64,000 bases of DNA from Pararhodobacter sp. SW119 (GTDB lineage Bacteria; Pseudomonadota; Alphaproteobacteria; Rhodobacterales; Rhodobacteraceae), in contig NZ_JADDJF010000007.1 in the NCBI RefSeq assembly GCF_017811755.1, positions 62,001 to 126,000 on the forward strand, given 5' to 3'. The notes beneath the pieces were generated by a model, which worked only from the letters and a program-made list of their open reading frames with translations, had not been told where the DNA came from and made no database searches. Within the stretch, counting starts at the first letter, position 1. Each line of letters opens with the position of its first letter. Shown here piece after piece: positions 8,568-16,840 of this stretch. The position numbers and the translations under genes are program-made.

Positions 8568-9539
8568 TCAGTGCCCTCCGCCGTTCGACAGAGCTGTGCC
8601 CGGGGTCGGGATGTGCAGGTTGTGCCCGTGGCGGGTCTGCGTGGCCGTCGTCCCGGTATGGTCGACATGCAGTCCAGCGCGCGATCCCTGCTTCGGTATT
8701 TCCAGCGGCCCCAGGCTATTCAGATACTCATCCCAGCCACTATTCCGGTCGTAGACGGAAAAATCAACCGTCCTGTCCCGGAAGCTCTTCAGGACCTGGC
8801 CCAGGCCCTTCATGCCGGTCTCGCGCTGGCGCCGGACCATGTCGAGGTCGATCTCGATCGGAAAGACATCCTCCTGACCGGCCGACTGGTGCAGGACGTG
8901 CGACGCGGGATCGACCACGCAGGACCGTCCGACGCCGCCGGCGCCCAGCCCGTTCACCGAAAAGACGTAGCACTGGAACTGCACGGCGGTGGCGCGCGTG
9001 ATGGCCAGTTCCGCGTCGCGGTCGGTGGTCCCGGTCAGCACCGGGTGCAGCAACACCTCGACCCCGGCGCTGGTCAGTTGCCGCGTGGTTTCGGGAAACC
9101 AGATGTCATAGCAGATCGACAGGCCGAACCGGCCGACGCCCGGCACGTCGAAGATGCAGAACTCGTTGCCGCCATCGATCCCGGCCTCGTAGGGGCGGAA
9201 GGGAAACATCTTGCGGTAGCTGGTGACGATGTTGCCGGTGGGGTCGATCACGGCCGAAGTGTTGTAGATCTTGCCGTCGGCTCCCTTCTCGAACATCGAG
9301 CCGGGGATCAGCCAGATCCCGTAATGACGCGCGGCGGTGCAGAACCGCTCCAGCGTGTCGTTCAGGAAAGGTTGGGCATAGCGCGGCAAGGGTCCGAACG
9401 GCGCCAGTTCGCTGAACAACACCATCTGCGTCCAGGGAAAGCGGGCCATCAGGATGTCGAGCCGCTGCAGCATGCCTTCGACATTCGAATTCAGTGCGCT
9501 GACATGCATCTGCACACCGGCAATGGCGAAGGGGGTCAT
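8568..9539 (-). CDS. Nitrilase-superfamily amidase (carbon-nitrogen hydrolase)
   Basis: 323 residues with the complete Glu-Lys-Cys triad context: Glu in FSELAPFG near 44, Lys in YRKMFPFRPYE near 112, and Cys in SICYDIWFPE near 146. The fold hydrolyses amides, carbamoyl groups or nitriles in the cytoplasm. N-carbamoylputrescine amidase is a tempting call beside a decarboxylase, but no agmatine deiminase is present, so I leave the substrate open. ATG 9539 has AGGAGA upstream. It is first in the minus-strand operon, 57 nt before the decarboxylase, and diverges from the aldolase-family gene, so the 9540-9740 gap should hold the operon promoter. Confidence 0.88.
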   Translation of the reverse strand: MTPFAIAGVQMHVSALNSNVEGMLQRLDILMARFPWTQMVLFSELAPFGPLPRYAQPFLNDTLERFCTAARHYGIWLIPGSMFEKGADGKIYNTSAVIDPTGNIVTSYRKMFPFRPYEAGIDGGNEFCIFDVPGVGRFGLSICYDIWFPETTRQLTSAGVEVLLHPVLTGTTDRDAELAITRATAVQFQCYVFSVNGLGAGGVGRSCVVDPASHVLHQSAGQEDVFPIEIDLDMVRRQRETGMKGLGQVLKSFRDRTVDFSVYDRNSGWDEYLNSLGPLEIPKQGSRAGLHVDHTGTTATQTRHGHNLHIPTPGTALSNGGGH

Positions 9540-9570
9540 GGGGCAGTCTCCTGACTATTCTGGCCAACGC

Positions 9571-9582
9571 TTGGTATACGAG
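9571..9582. promoter_or_regulatory. Possible GntR-type operator half
   Basis: TTGGTATACGAG, with a GTATAC core of the kind bound by GntR-family repressors, lies about 32 nt upstream of the nitrilase start in the divergent gap. No regulator gene is adjacent. Weak, from pattern only. Confidence 0.25.
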
Positions 9583-9740
9583 AGTCGGCGCGGCACCTGA
9601 TATGCGCAATCTGGCGGAAGATACAAGGGTCGGACCCCCTGCGGGCGCACAACCGTAGCGCGAATGCCATGGTTCGTGACGTGACGTTGCATGCCGCGCC
9701 GTCGCTGCCTAGACTTTGCGCAAACCTTGAAAGGCCTGCC

Positions 9741-10517
9741 ATGTCCGTTGCCGCCACCGACGCCCCGACGCCCCCCGAAACCGCTGCCGACACGGTCGCC
9801 GGGATGCGCGCCGACCTCGCCGCCGCCTTTCGCTGGGCCGCGCGCCTGAACCTGCACGAGGCGGTCGCCAACCACTTCTCGCTCGCGCTCGACCCGGCCG
9901 CGCGGCGGGTGCTGATCAACCCGCGCGGGCGCCATTTCGCCCGCATGCGCGCCGCTGATCTGCTGGAGATCGACGCCACGGACCCGGCGACGATGGACCG
10001 CCCAGACGCCCCCGATCCCACCGCCTGGGGCCTGCACGGCGCGATCCACCGGCGCCTGCCGCATGCCCGCTGCGTGATGCACCTGCACCCGCCGTTTGCG
10101 ACTGTCCTGGCCAGCCTGGCCGATTCGCGCATGCCGGCGATCGACCAGAACAGCGCGATGTTCCACGACCGCCATGTGATCGACGACGGCTACGGGGGCA
10201 TGGCCTTCGAGGCCGAGGGCGAGCGTTGCGCCGGCCTCCTGTCCGATCCGAAGACCGTCGCCATGGTCATGGGCAACCACGGTCTGCTGGTCATCGGCCG
10301 GACCGTCGCCGAGACCTTCAACCGCCTCTACTATTTCGAGCGCGCGGCCGAAACCTACCTGCGCGCGCTGCAGACCGGCCGGCCGCTGCGCGTGCTGCCC
10401 GATGCGGTCGCCGAAAAGACCGCGCAGGAATGGGAGGACTATCCCGCCTTCGCCGAGGATCACCTGCGCGAGATCAAGGCCCTCCTGCGCGAGGAGGGCG
10501 CGGATTTCGACGCCTGA
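9741..10517 (+). CDS. Class II aldolase/adducin-family protein
   Basis: 258 residues from ATG 9741; upstream in-frame extension lacks family similarity. The fold uses zinc bound by histidines: here HLHP (near 117) and MGNHGLLV (near 178) supply the expected metal ligands, and an Asn-His pair in EAVANHFSLAL (near 48) matches the phosphate/substrate region. Members are fuculose-phosphate aldolase, ribulose-phosphate epimerase, decarboxylases and eukaryotic adducin heads. Without an adjoining sugar operon the substrate is unknown. It diverges from the decarboxylase cluster, so a shared promoter region is possible but a shared pathway is not shown. Confidence 0.85.
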   Translation: MSVAATDAPTPPETAADTVAGMRADLAAAFRWAARLNLHEAVANHFSLALDPAARRVLINPRGRHFARMRAADLLEIDATDPATMDRPDAPDPTAWGLHGAIHRRLPHARCVMHLHPPFATVLASLADSRMPAIDQNSAMFHDRHVIDDGYGGMAFEAEGERCAGLLSDPKTVAMVMGNHGLLVIGRTVAETFNRLYYFERAAETYLRALQTGRPLRVLPDAVAEKTAQEWEDYPAFAEDHLREIKALLREEGADFDA

Positions 10518-10625
10518 CGCGGCGCGCATTCTGCGCGCCCTTGCCGGACTGCGGAATTTGCGCCAGATGGGGCCGGTTGCAGGCATGACACGCCACGCCG
10601 CCGCCGGGGTCAGAGAGGTTTGCCC

Positions 10626-11405
10626 GTGAAGAAACCCGCCTGGGTGATCGACAAGGAACGCGCGCGCCGGGCGGCCGCGGCCGAGACGGTGTGGCTGTTC
10701 GGGCTGCACGCGGTGCGCGACGCGCTGCTGAACCCGGCGCGCGAACGCCTGCGCCTGATCGTCACGCGCAACGCCGCCGACCGGCTGGGCGACGCCCTCG
10801 CGCAGGCCGGGGTCGAGCCCGAGATCGCCGACGCGCGCCAGTTCCCTGCGCCGCTCGACCCCGGCTCGGTCCACCAGGGCGCGGCGCTGGAGGTGAAGCC
10901 GCTGGAATGGCCCCCACTGGACGACCTCTGCGCCGCGGGACCCGATGCTTGCGTCGTGCTACTGGACCGGGTGAGTGATCCGCACAACGTCGGCGCCGTC
11001 CTACGCTCGGCCGAGGTGTTCGGCGCGCGCGCGGTCATCGCTCCCGCGCGCCACGCGGCCCCCGAAACCGGGGCGCTGGCCAAGACCGCCTCGGGCGCGT
11101 TGGAGCGCCAACCCTACCTGCGCGTCACCAACCTGTCCGAGGCGATGACTCGCCTGCAGGACATGGGCTACATCCTGCTGGGCCTCGACGGCGCGGCCGA
11201 GCAGACGCTGGCGCAGGGCATCGCCGCCGCCACCGGCCGCCCGCTGGGCCTGGTGCTGGGGGCCGAGGGGCCGGGCATGCGCGACAAGACCCGCGCAACC
11301 TGCGACGCGCTGGTGCGCATTCCCGCCACCGGCGCCTTCGGCTCGCTCAACGTCTCGAACGCCGCGGCCGTCGCCCTTTATGCGGCCGCCGCGACGCGCA
11401 ACTGA
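10626..11405 (+). CDS. rlmB: 23S rRNA 2'-O-ribose methyltransferase, TrmH/SpoU family
   Basis: About 259 residues. GTG 10626 is preferred because GAGAGG lies 7 nt upstream; a TTG two codons earlier is possible. An N-terminal L30e-like substrate-binding domain (WLFGLHAVRDALLNPARER) precedes the SPOUT knot with the three motifs LLDRVSDPHNVGAVLRSAE, VLGAEGPGMRDKTRATCD and IPATGAFGSLNVSNAAAVA. RlmB methylates G2251 in the peptidyl-transferase loop; the family also contains tRNA methylases, so the exact site is by best resemblance. It is monocistronic, with a weak stem and seven Ts right after the stop. Confidence 0.88.
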   Translation: MKKPAWVIDKERARRAAAAETVWLFGLHAVRDALLNPARERLRLIVTRNAADRLGDALAQAGVEPEIADARQFPAPLDPGSVHQGAALEVKPLEWPPLDDLCAAGPDACVVLLDRVSDPHNVGAVLRSAEVFGARAVIAPARHAAPETGALAKTASGALERQPYLRVTNLSEAMTRLQDMGYILLGLDGAAEQTLAQGIAAATGRPLGLVLGAEGPGMRDKTRATCDALVRIPATGAFGSLNVSNAAAVALYAAAATRN

Positions 11406-11416
11406 CAGATGTATCA

Positions 11417-11440
11417 CACTATCGAGAGTGGCCTTTTTTT
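11417..11440 (+). terminator. Probable weak terminator of rlmB
   Basis: CACT and AGTG can pair across six bases, and a run of seven Ts follows at 11434-11440, twelve bases after the rlmB stop. The stem is short, so efficiency is doubtful. Confidence 0.4.
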
Positions 11441-11551
11441 CGCAAACCGTGTCCCCATATCCACAGTGTGAAGCGCGGAACCGGAACATTCGTGCTTCCT
11501 CCACTGTCCCTCGTTCCTGCCTTTGCGCCCGGTTTTTACCGGGCGCTTTTT
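11441..11551 (+). ncRNA. Candidate small RNA or 5' leader ending in a strong terminator
   Basis: This stretch between rlmB and zwf has no convincing ORF. It contains an ACAGTG/CACTGT pairing, an exposed CTTCCTCC that could pair with ribosome binding sites, and ends in a textbook intrinsic terminator. Because a T-run already follows rlmB, the second terminator needs its own transcript to act on. No clear promoter is visible, so this is a hypothesis. Confidence 0.3.
11524..11551 (+). terminator. Strong intrinsic terminator upstream of zwf
   Basis: Nine-base-pair stem GCGCCCGGT/ACCGGGCGC with a TTTT loop, followed by TTTTTTATT. It separates the rlmB side from zwf. Confidence 0.85.
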
Positions 11552-11677
11552 TATTGAGCGGGGCCGTGCATCCGTGGCTTGCCACGCGCCGCCGCGCGCA
11601 CGAATAGCTGGACCCGGCGGCATCCGGGCGCTACCCCTCTGCCTCAGGTTGCCCGCCGACCGCCAATCGAGGCCCGC

Positions 11678-13126
11678 ATGGTTGCACGCGTCATTCCCGT
11701 CGATCCCTTCGATCTGGTCGTCTTCGGCGCGACCGGCGATCTGGCGCGGCGCAAGATCCTGCCCTCGCTTTTCCGCCGCTTCGCCGACGGGCAGATGCCG
11801 CCCGAGGCGCGGGTGATCGGCGCGGCGCGCAGCCCGCTGTCGCCGGCCGAATTCCGCGCCCACGCCGCCGAGGCGCTGGCCGAGTATCTGGACGGCGTCC
11901 CGCCCGATCCCGCCAGCATGGCCGCCTTCCTCGAACGGCTCGACTACGTCGCGCTGGACGCGGGTGACGCCGCGGGCTGGCAGACGCTGGCGGGGCGACT
12001 GCGCGACGACGTGGTGCAGGCGCATTACTTCTCGGTCGCGCCGGCGCTTTTTGCCGATCTGGCCGCCGGGCTGGACCGGCACGGCCTGAACCGGCCCGAA
12101 ACCCGCGTCGTGGTCGAAAAGCCCTTCGGCCACGACCTCGGCAGCGCCCGCGCGCTCAACGCCATGCTGGCGCAGCATTTCGACGAGGGTCAGGTCTACC
12201 GGATCGATCATTATCTGGGCAAGGAAACCGTGCAGAACCTGATGGCGGTGCGCTTTGCCAACATCCTGTTCGAACCCCTGTGGAACGCCCGCTTCGTCGA
12301 TCACGTGCAGATCACCGTCGCCGAAACCGTGGGCGTGGACGGGCGCGGCAGCTACTACGACGACGCCGGGGCGATGCGCGACATGGTGCAGAACCACCTG
12401 ATGCAGCTTCTCTGCCTGATCGCGATGGAACCGCCGCACCGCTTCGACCCCGACGCCGTGCGCGACGAGAAGCTGAAGGTCATTCGCGCCCTCGACCCGG
12501 TGCAGCCCGGCGACATCGTGCGCGGCCAGTACGGCGCGGGCAACGGCGCCAAGGGCTTTGCCGAGGAGGTGGGCAATCCGGGCACGCGCACCGAAAGCTA
12601 TGTCGCGCTCAAGGTCGGGGTCTCCAGCTGGCGCTGGAAGGGCACGCCCTTCTACCTGCGCACCGGCAAGCGGTTGCGGGCGCGGGCGTCCGAAATCGCT
12701 GTGACCTTCCGCGACCCGCCGCATTCCATCTTCGGCGAGGAAGCGCCCTGGCGCGCCAACGTGCTGGTCATCCGCCTGCAGCCCGACGAAGGCATGACGC
12801 TGCGCGTGATGATCAAGGAACCGGGGCCGGGCGGCATGCGTCTGAAAGACGTCGCGCTCGACATGTCGTTTGCCGAGGCGCTGGGGGAGGGGGTGCATAT
12901 CCCCGATGCCTACGAGCGGCTGATCATGGACGTGATCCGGGGCAACCAGACCCTCTTCATGCGCGGCGACGAGGTCGAGGCCGCCTGGGCCTGGACCGAC
13001 CCGGTGATCGCCGGCTGGTCCGAGCGCGGCGACCGGCCCCACCCCTACGATCCGGGCTCCTCGGGGCCCGAGGACGCGCTGATGCTGATGCATCGGGACG
13101 GACGACGCTGGCGGGAGATACGCTGA
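11678..13126 (+). CDS. zwf: Glucose-6-phosphate 1-dehydrogenase
   Basis: 482 residues, the normal length. Oxidises glucose 6-phosphate to 6-phosphogluconolactone with NAD(P)+. Seen: Rossmann GATGDLARRK near 16, the catalytic RIDHYLGKETVQN near 170, and the EKPFGHDLGSA motif. The start MVARVIPVDPFDL is chosen because the upstream in-frame extension has no family similarity. The stop overlaps the pgl start by one base (TGATG), so the first two steps of the oxidative pentose phosphate/Entner-Doudoroff route are coupled. No edd/eda genes follow here, unlike some relatives. Confidence 0.97.
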   Translation: MVARVIPVDPFDLVVFGATGDLARRKILPSLFRRFADGQMPPEARVIGAARSPLSPAEFRAHAAEALAEYLDGVPPDPASMAAFLERLDYVALDAGDAAGWQTLAGRLRDDVVQAHYFSVAPALFADLAAGLDRHGLNRPETRVVVEKPFGHDLGSARALNAMLAQHFDEGQVYRIDHYLGKETVQNLMAVRFANILFEPLWNARFVDHVQITVAETVGVDGRGSYYDDAGAMRDMVQNHLMQLLCLIAMEPPHRFDPDAVRDEKLKVIRALDPVQPGDIVRGQYGAGNGAKGFAEEVGNPGTRTESYVALKVGVSSWRWKGTPFYLRTGKRLRARASEIAVTFRDPPHSIFGEEAPWRANVLVIRLQPDEGMTLRVMIKEPGPGGMRLKDVALDMSFAEALGEGVHIPDAYERLIMDVIRGNQTLFMRGDEVEAAWAWTDPVIAGWSERGDRPHPYDPGSSGPEDALMLMHRDGRRWREIR

Positions 13127-13797
13127 TGGACCTGAAGGAATACGCCGACCAAGAGATGATGTGCCTGTCGCTGGCCGACCGGCTGGCCAGCGAGTTGCGC
13201 CGCGCGCTGTCGCGGCGCGAGCGCGCGCTTTTCGTCGTGCCGGGCGGCACCACGCCGGGGCCGGTCTTCGACATCCTCTCCGACATCGACCTCGACTGGG
13301 CCAGCATCGACGTGCTGCCGTCCGACGAGCGTTGGGTGCCCGAGGATGACCCGCGCTCGAACGCGGGCCTGCTGCGCCGCCGGCTCTTGCAGGGCCGGGC
13401 GGCGGCGGCGCGGCTGATCCCGCTCTGGCTGCCCGACCGCACGCCCGAGGAGGCGCTGGAGACGCTGAGCGAGACCGTCGGCGCGCTTCTGCCCATCGAC
13501 GTCGCGCTGCTGGGCATGGGGGCGGATCTGCACACCGCCTCGCTCTTTCCCGGCGCCGAGGGGTTGGACGCGGCGCTGGCCTCGGACGCGCCGCCGCTGA
13601 TGCCGATCCGCGCCGCCGCCGCGCCGGAGCCGCGCATGACCCTGACCCTGCCGGTGCTGAAGGAGGCCTTCGCGATCCATATCGTGATCACCGGCGCCGA
13701 GAAGCGCGCAGCCCTTGAGCGCGCCGAGGATCTGGACCCGGCCGAGGCGCCGGTCGCCGCGCTGCTGGGCGAGGCGCAGATCCACTGGGCGGAATAG
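13126..13797 (+). CDS. pgl: 6-phosphogluconolactonase
   Basis: 223 residues, standard size. Hydrolyses 6-phosphogluconolactone made by Zwf. Seen: the phosphate-binding VPGGTTP loop, SDERWVPEDDPRSN, and LLGMGADLHTASLFPGAEG, which carries the family's catalytic His region. It begins inside the zwf stop (ATG shares its A with TGA), a strong sign of coupled translation. Confidence 0.95.
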   Translation: MDLKEYADQEMMCLSLADRLASELRRALSRRERALFVVPGGTTPGPVFDILSDIDLDWASIDVLPSDERWVPEDDPRSNAGLLRRRLLQGRAAAARLIPLWLPDRTPEEALETLSETVGALLPIDVALLGMGADLHTASLFPGAEGLDAALASDAPPLMPIRAAAAPEPRMTLTLPVLKEAFAIHIVITGAEKRAALERAEDLDPAEAPVAALLGEAQIHWAE

Positions 13798-13839
13798 AAG
13801 CCCCGCGCCGCGCCGACGCGCACCCCCGCAAGGAGGAAC

Positions 13840-14325
13840 ATGGAAGAGCCCCGCTACCAGCCGCCCGACGACGCAAAACTGCGCGCGATCCTTAAACGAG
13901 CGCATTGCATCGCCATCGTCGGCGTCTCGCCCGACCCGATCCGGCCCAGCCATTACGTCGCGCGCTACCTGCGCCTGCGGGGCTATCGCGTGATCCCGGT
14001 CAATCCGGGCCATGCCGGGACGACCCTTTTCGGCGAAACCGTGCGCGCGCGCCTCGCCGACTGCCCGCCCGAGACCGACATGCTGGACGTCTTCCGCCGG
14101 TCCGAGCAGGTCCCCCCGGTGGTCGAGGAGGCGCTGGAGGCATTGCCGAACCTGCGCACCATCTGGCTGCAGATCGGTATCGAAAGCGACGCGGCCTTCC
14201 GCATGTCGGCCAGCCGGGGGATAGATTTCGTGCAGAACCGCTGCCCGAAGATCGAGTATCAGCGCCTCTTTGGCGAGTTGCGCATGGGCGGCTTCAACAC
14301 CGGCATCATCTCCTCTAAGCTCTGA
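13840..14325 (+). CDS. CoA-binding (YccU-type Rossmann) protein
   Basis: 161 residues. A single CoA_binding domain: nucleotide loop AIVGVSPDPIRPSH near 23, GYRVIPVNP near 48 and a C-terminal NRCPKIEYQRL signature typical of the YccU group. It lacks the ligase and ATP-grasp parts of acyl-CoA synthetases. Physiological role unknown. AAGGAGG lies ideally placed before ATG. It sits 42 nt after pgl in the same direction, so it may share that transcript. Confidence 0.85.
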   Translation: MEEPRYQPPDDAKLRAILKRAHCIAIVGVSPDPIRPSHYVARYLRLRGYRVIPVNPGHAGTTLFGETVRARLADCPPETDMLDVFRRSEQVPPVVEEALEALPNLRTIWLQIGIESDAAFRMSASRGIDFVQNRCPKIEYQRLFGELRMGGFNTGIISSKL

Positions 14326-14416
14326 TCGCATCCGGCCGCCATCCGCGGGCCCGGAACCGTTCGCCGGCCGGACGTGTTGATGATTGACGGCGCAGTTTCC
14401 AGATGGAGGGATTGGA

Positions 14417-15637
14417 ATGGCAGAGGTTGGATCGCAGACACAGCGTTACCGCTACATCGGTATTGCCGTGGTCACGGTGGCGGTATTGGGCTGGCTGCTC
14501 GCCATCTACTTCTGGACCACGCGGGCGCAGGTGGAGAACGAGCTGGCACGTCAAGTCCAGATGGTGGGCACGGCCGAAGAGATCGACCAACGCATCGCAC
14601 AACTGCAGGCCGAGACGACCGACGCACAGACCCAACGCGACGCGGCGACAAGCGCGCTAGAACAGGAACAACGCCAGCAGGAAGAGACGCGCGAGCGTAT
14701 CGCGGCCGAACTGGACGAAGCCCAGAACGAACTGGAAGCCACGCGGGGGCGTCTTGAGCAGGCACAGGCGGAAATGGCCGACCTGGAAAGCCAGGTGGAG
14801 GAGATGCGCGCGGAGCAGGAAGCGTTCGAGGCAGAGCGGGCGCAAGACGATGAGGTGCTGGCCGAACTGGACGCAACCATCGCCGACGCCCGCGAGGAGG
14901 TCGCCGCGACCTCGGAAGAACTTGCCGAGGTCGGCGCGCGGCTGGAAGACGCCCGCGGTCGCGAATCCGAACTGCAGGCGCGCCTTGCCGAACTTTCCGC
15001 CGAACTGGCCGACCTGACGCGGGAAGCCACCGATTCCGAGCAGCGGGTTCAGGCCGCCCGGCTAGCCGAGGCGGAACTCGAGCAGCAAAAGGTTTCGGCC
15101 CGCGCGGAACTGGAGGAGATTGAGGCCGCGCGCGAAACCCTCGACGCGACGGTCGAAACGCTCACCCAGCGGCGCGACGAACTCGCGTCCGATACCGAGG
15201 CCGCTGAGGCGCACATGGAGGCGACTCAGAACATGGTCGTCGAGCTGACCTTGGCGCTTGCCGAGCGCGGCGAGCAACTCGCCGAACTCGAGGGCCGGAT
15301 TTCGGAGATGCAGCAGGCAGCAAGATCAGCCACCGACCAGGAAGTGTCGGGCCTCGCTTTCGGGACGCGCTACGCCCATGATCAGGTCACTGCCATCTTC
15401 GACGCCGACGGAATGTACACGATGCTCAATCGCCGAACCGGCGCCCGTGCGAGCGGAGAGTACGAGTTGTCGGAGGGCATCCTCACGCTCAACGAGGCGG
15501 ACGGCGACCTGGAGGGCGTGGAATTTCCGATCCGTTGCGCCATCGAGGCGGACGCGTCGGGATTCAAGCTGGCGCAAACGGACGACGAGTCCTGTGGCGC
15601 GCTCGCCGATACGACGTTCACCCGCGACAGCCCCTGA
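14417..15637 (+). CDS. Membrane-anchored long coiled-coil protein
   Basis: 406 residues of no family I recognise. One N-terminal membrane span (near 15-35), then roughly 280 residues of almost unbroken Glu/Ala/Gln-rich heptads predicted as coiled coil, then a small globular C-terminal domain of about 85 residues starting FGTRYAHDQVTAIFD. Topology suggests the coiled coil and C-terminal domain lie in the periplasm, about 40 nm long if extended (inference). The C-terminal part resembles small ligand-binding beta domains only vaguely. ATG 14417 follows GGAGGG. Monocistronic, converging on the ABC ATPase gene. Confidence 0.7.
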   Translation: MAEVGSQTQRYRYIGIAVVTVAVLGWLLAIYFWTTRAQVENELARQVQMVGTAEEIDQRIAQLQAETTDAQTQRDAATSALEQEQRQQEETRERIAAELDEAQNELEATRGRLEQAQAEMADLESQVEEMRAEQEAFEAERAQDDEVLAELDATIADAREEVAATSEELAEVGARLEDARGRESELQARLAELSAELADLTREATDSEQRVQAARLAEAELEQQKVSARAELEEIEAARETLDATVETLTQRRDELASDTEAAEAHMEATQNMVVELTLALAERGEQLAELEGRISEMQQAARSATDQEVSGLAFGTRYAHDQVTAIFDADGMYTMLNRRTGARASGEYELSEGILTLNEADGDLEGVEFPIRCAIEADASGFKLAQTDDESCGALADTTFTRDSP

Positions 15638-15737
15638 GAGAGCGTCGACGCCCGCGTTGATCACGCGTGCCGGAAAAGCGCCACGCGGAGTTCCCAATTC
15701 GGGTGGCGCAAACCCTGCCAAATCCCTGCGGCACCGT

Positions 15738-15802
15738 TCGGAACTGCCATACGTTTGCCATACGCTTGCCAGCCGCTTGCCATACGCCCGCCAGCACCCT
15801 GC
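15738..15802 (+). repeat. 11-bp tandem repeat array, copy 1
   Basis: About five and a half units of an 11-bp motif close to TTGCCATACGC or TTGCCAGCCGC, beginning TCGGAACTGCCATACG. The array recurs almost base for base at 50532. It starts 100 nt after the coiled-coil gene stop. Eleven bases is about one helical turn, so the units present the same face of DNA. Confidence 0.8.
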
Positions 15803-15812
15803 CGGCGGGCGT
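15784..15812. terminator. GC-rich hairpin between converging genes
   Basis: ACGCCCGCC pairs with GGCGGGCGT across an 11-nt loop at the end of the 11-bp array; only three Ts follow on the plus strand. It may block read-through between the coiled-coil gene and the ABC ATPase gene. Confidence 0.45.
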
Positions 15813-15834
15813 TTCGGCCCTCGCGGCGACGCGT

Positions 15835-16764
15835 TCAGCGGGTGCCGGTCAGCGCCAGGAAGGCGTCTTCCAGGTCGGGCTCGGCGGTCGAAAGGTCGCG
15901 GATCTCCACCCCTGCGGCGTCCAGCGCGGCCAGGATCTGCCCCGCCTGCACCCGGCTGCGCGGATAGGTGAAGGCCATGAGCCCATCCAGCCGATCCTCG
16001 CGCGTGACGCCCTCGGGCAGGTCCAGCGGCCCCACCGCGCCGGCGGCGCGAACCAGCAGCGTCTTGCCATCCATTCGCCCTAGGATCGCCGCGGTCGTGT
16101 CCCGCACGATCACCGCGCCATGGTCGATGATCGCGATCTCGTCACACATTTCCTGAGCTTCTTCAAGGTAATGCGTGGTCAGGATGATCGTCATGCCCTG
16201 CGCGTTCAGCCGCCGCACGTTCTCCCACAGCATCTGCCGCAGCTCGATGTCCACGCCCGCCGTCGGCTCGTCCAGCACCAGCACCTGCGGCCAGTGCACC
16301 AGCGCCTTGCCCAGCAGAAGCCGCCGCCGCATCCCGCCCGAGAGGGTGCGGGCATGGGCATCGGCCTTGTCCTCCAGCCCGATCAGGCGCAGGATCTCGG
16401 CCGTGCGCCGTTCGCGCCGGGGCACACCGTAGAGCCCGGCCTGCACCTCCAGCGAGTCGCGGGCGCTGAAGAAAGGATCGATGTTCAATTCCTGCGGCAT
16501 CACCCCGATCGCCGCCCGCGACTGCCTGGGATTGGCGTCCTGATCGAACCCCCAGATCCGCACGCGCCCCGCGGTCTTCACCACAAGGCCCGCCAGGATG
16601 TTGATAAGCGTGGACTTTCCCGCGCCGTTCGGCCCCAGAAGTCCGAAGATCGACCCGGCCGGAACGGTCAGGTCGACGTCTTTCAGCGCTTCCATGGCGG
16701 GGCCCTTGCCGGTCCCCGCATAGACCTTGCGCAGGCCTTCGATCTCGATGGCGTTCTCGCTCAT
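15835..16764 (-). CDS. ABC transporter ATPase, CcmA/DrrA-type
   Basis: 309 residues. Complete nucleotide-binding domain: Walker [10 protein letters not shown] near 44, signature [15 protein letters not shown] near 142, Walker [13 protein letters not shown], and the H-loop [11 protein letters not shown]-terminal region of about 90 residues is typical of ABC-2 exporters. ATG 16764 follows AGGAGCAAG. No permease gene is adjacent on either side, which is unusual because ABC-2 ATPases are normally paired; the permease must be elsewhere or lost. Substrate unknown. Confidence 0.9.
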   Translation of the reverse strand: MSENAIEIEGLRKVYAGTGKGPAMEALKDVDLTVPAGSIFGLLGPNGAGKSTLINILAGLVVKTAGRVRIWGFDQDANPRQSRAAIGVMPQELNIDPFFSARDSLEVQAGLYGVPRRERRTAEILRLIGLEDKADAHARTLSGGMRRRLLLGKALVHWPQVLVLDEPTAGVDIELRQMLWENVRRLNAQGMTIILTTHYLEEAQEMCDEIAIIDHGAVIVRDTTAAILGRMDGKTLLVRAAGAVGPLDLPEGVTREDRLDGLMAFTYPRSRVQAGQILAALDAAGVEIRDLSTAEPDLEDAFLALTGTR

Positions 16765-16840
16765 CTTGCTCCTGCCGGACAAATTGGTATCAATGCCCGC
16801 GTGCTTAGGCCGAATGCCCGCCCGTGACAAGGAAGCCCAG

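Noticed and set aside
11400-11560. tRNA or 4.5S RNA gene
   Set aside because: No TTCGA T-loop, no acceptor stem and no conserved SRP loop; only terminator-type hairpins.
12280-13797. 505-residue ORF spanning zwf and pgl
   Set aside because: Only the last 223 codons (pgl) are real; the rest is an alternative frame of zwf.
15738-15802. CRISPR array
   Set aside because: Repeats are 11 bp without spacers and number about five; not CRISPR.
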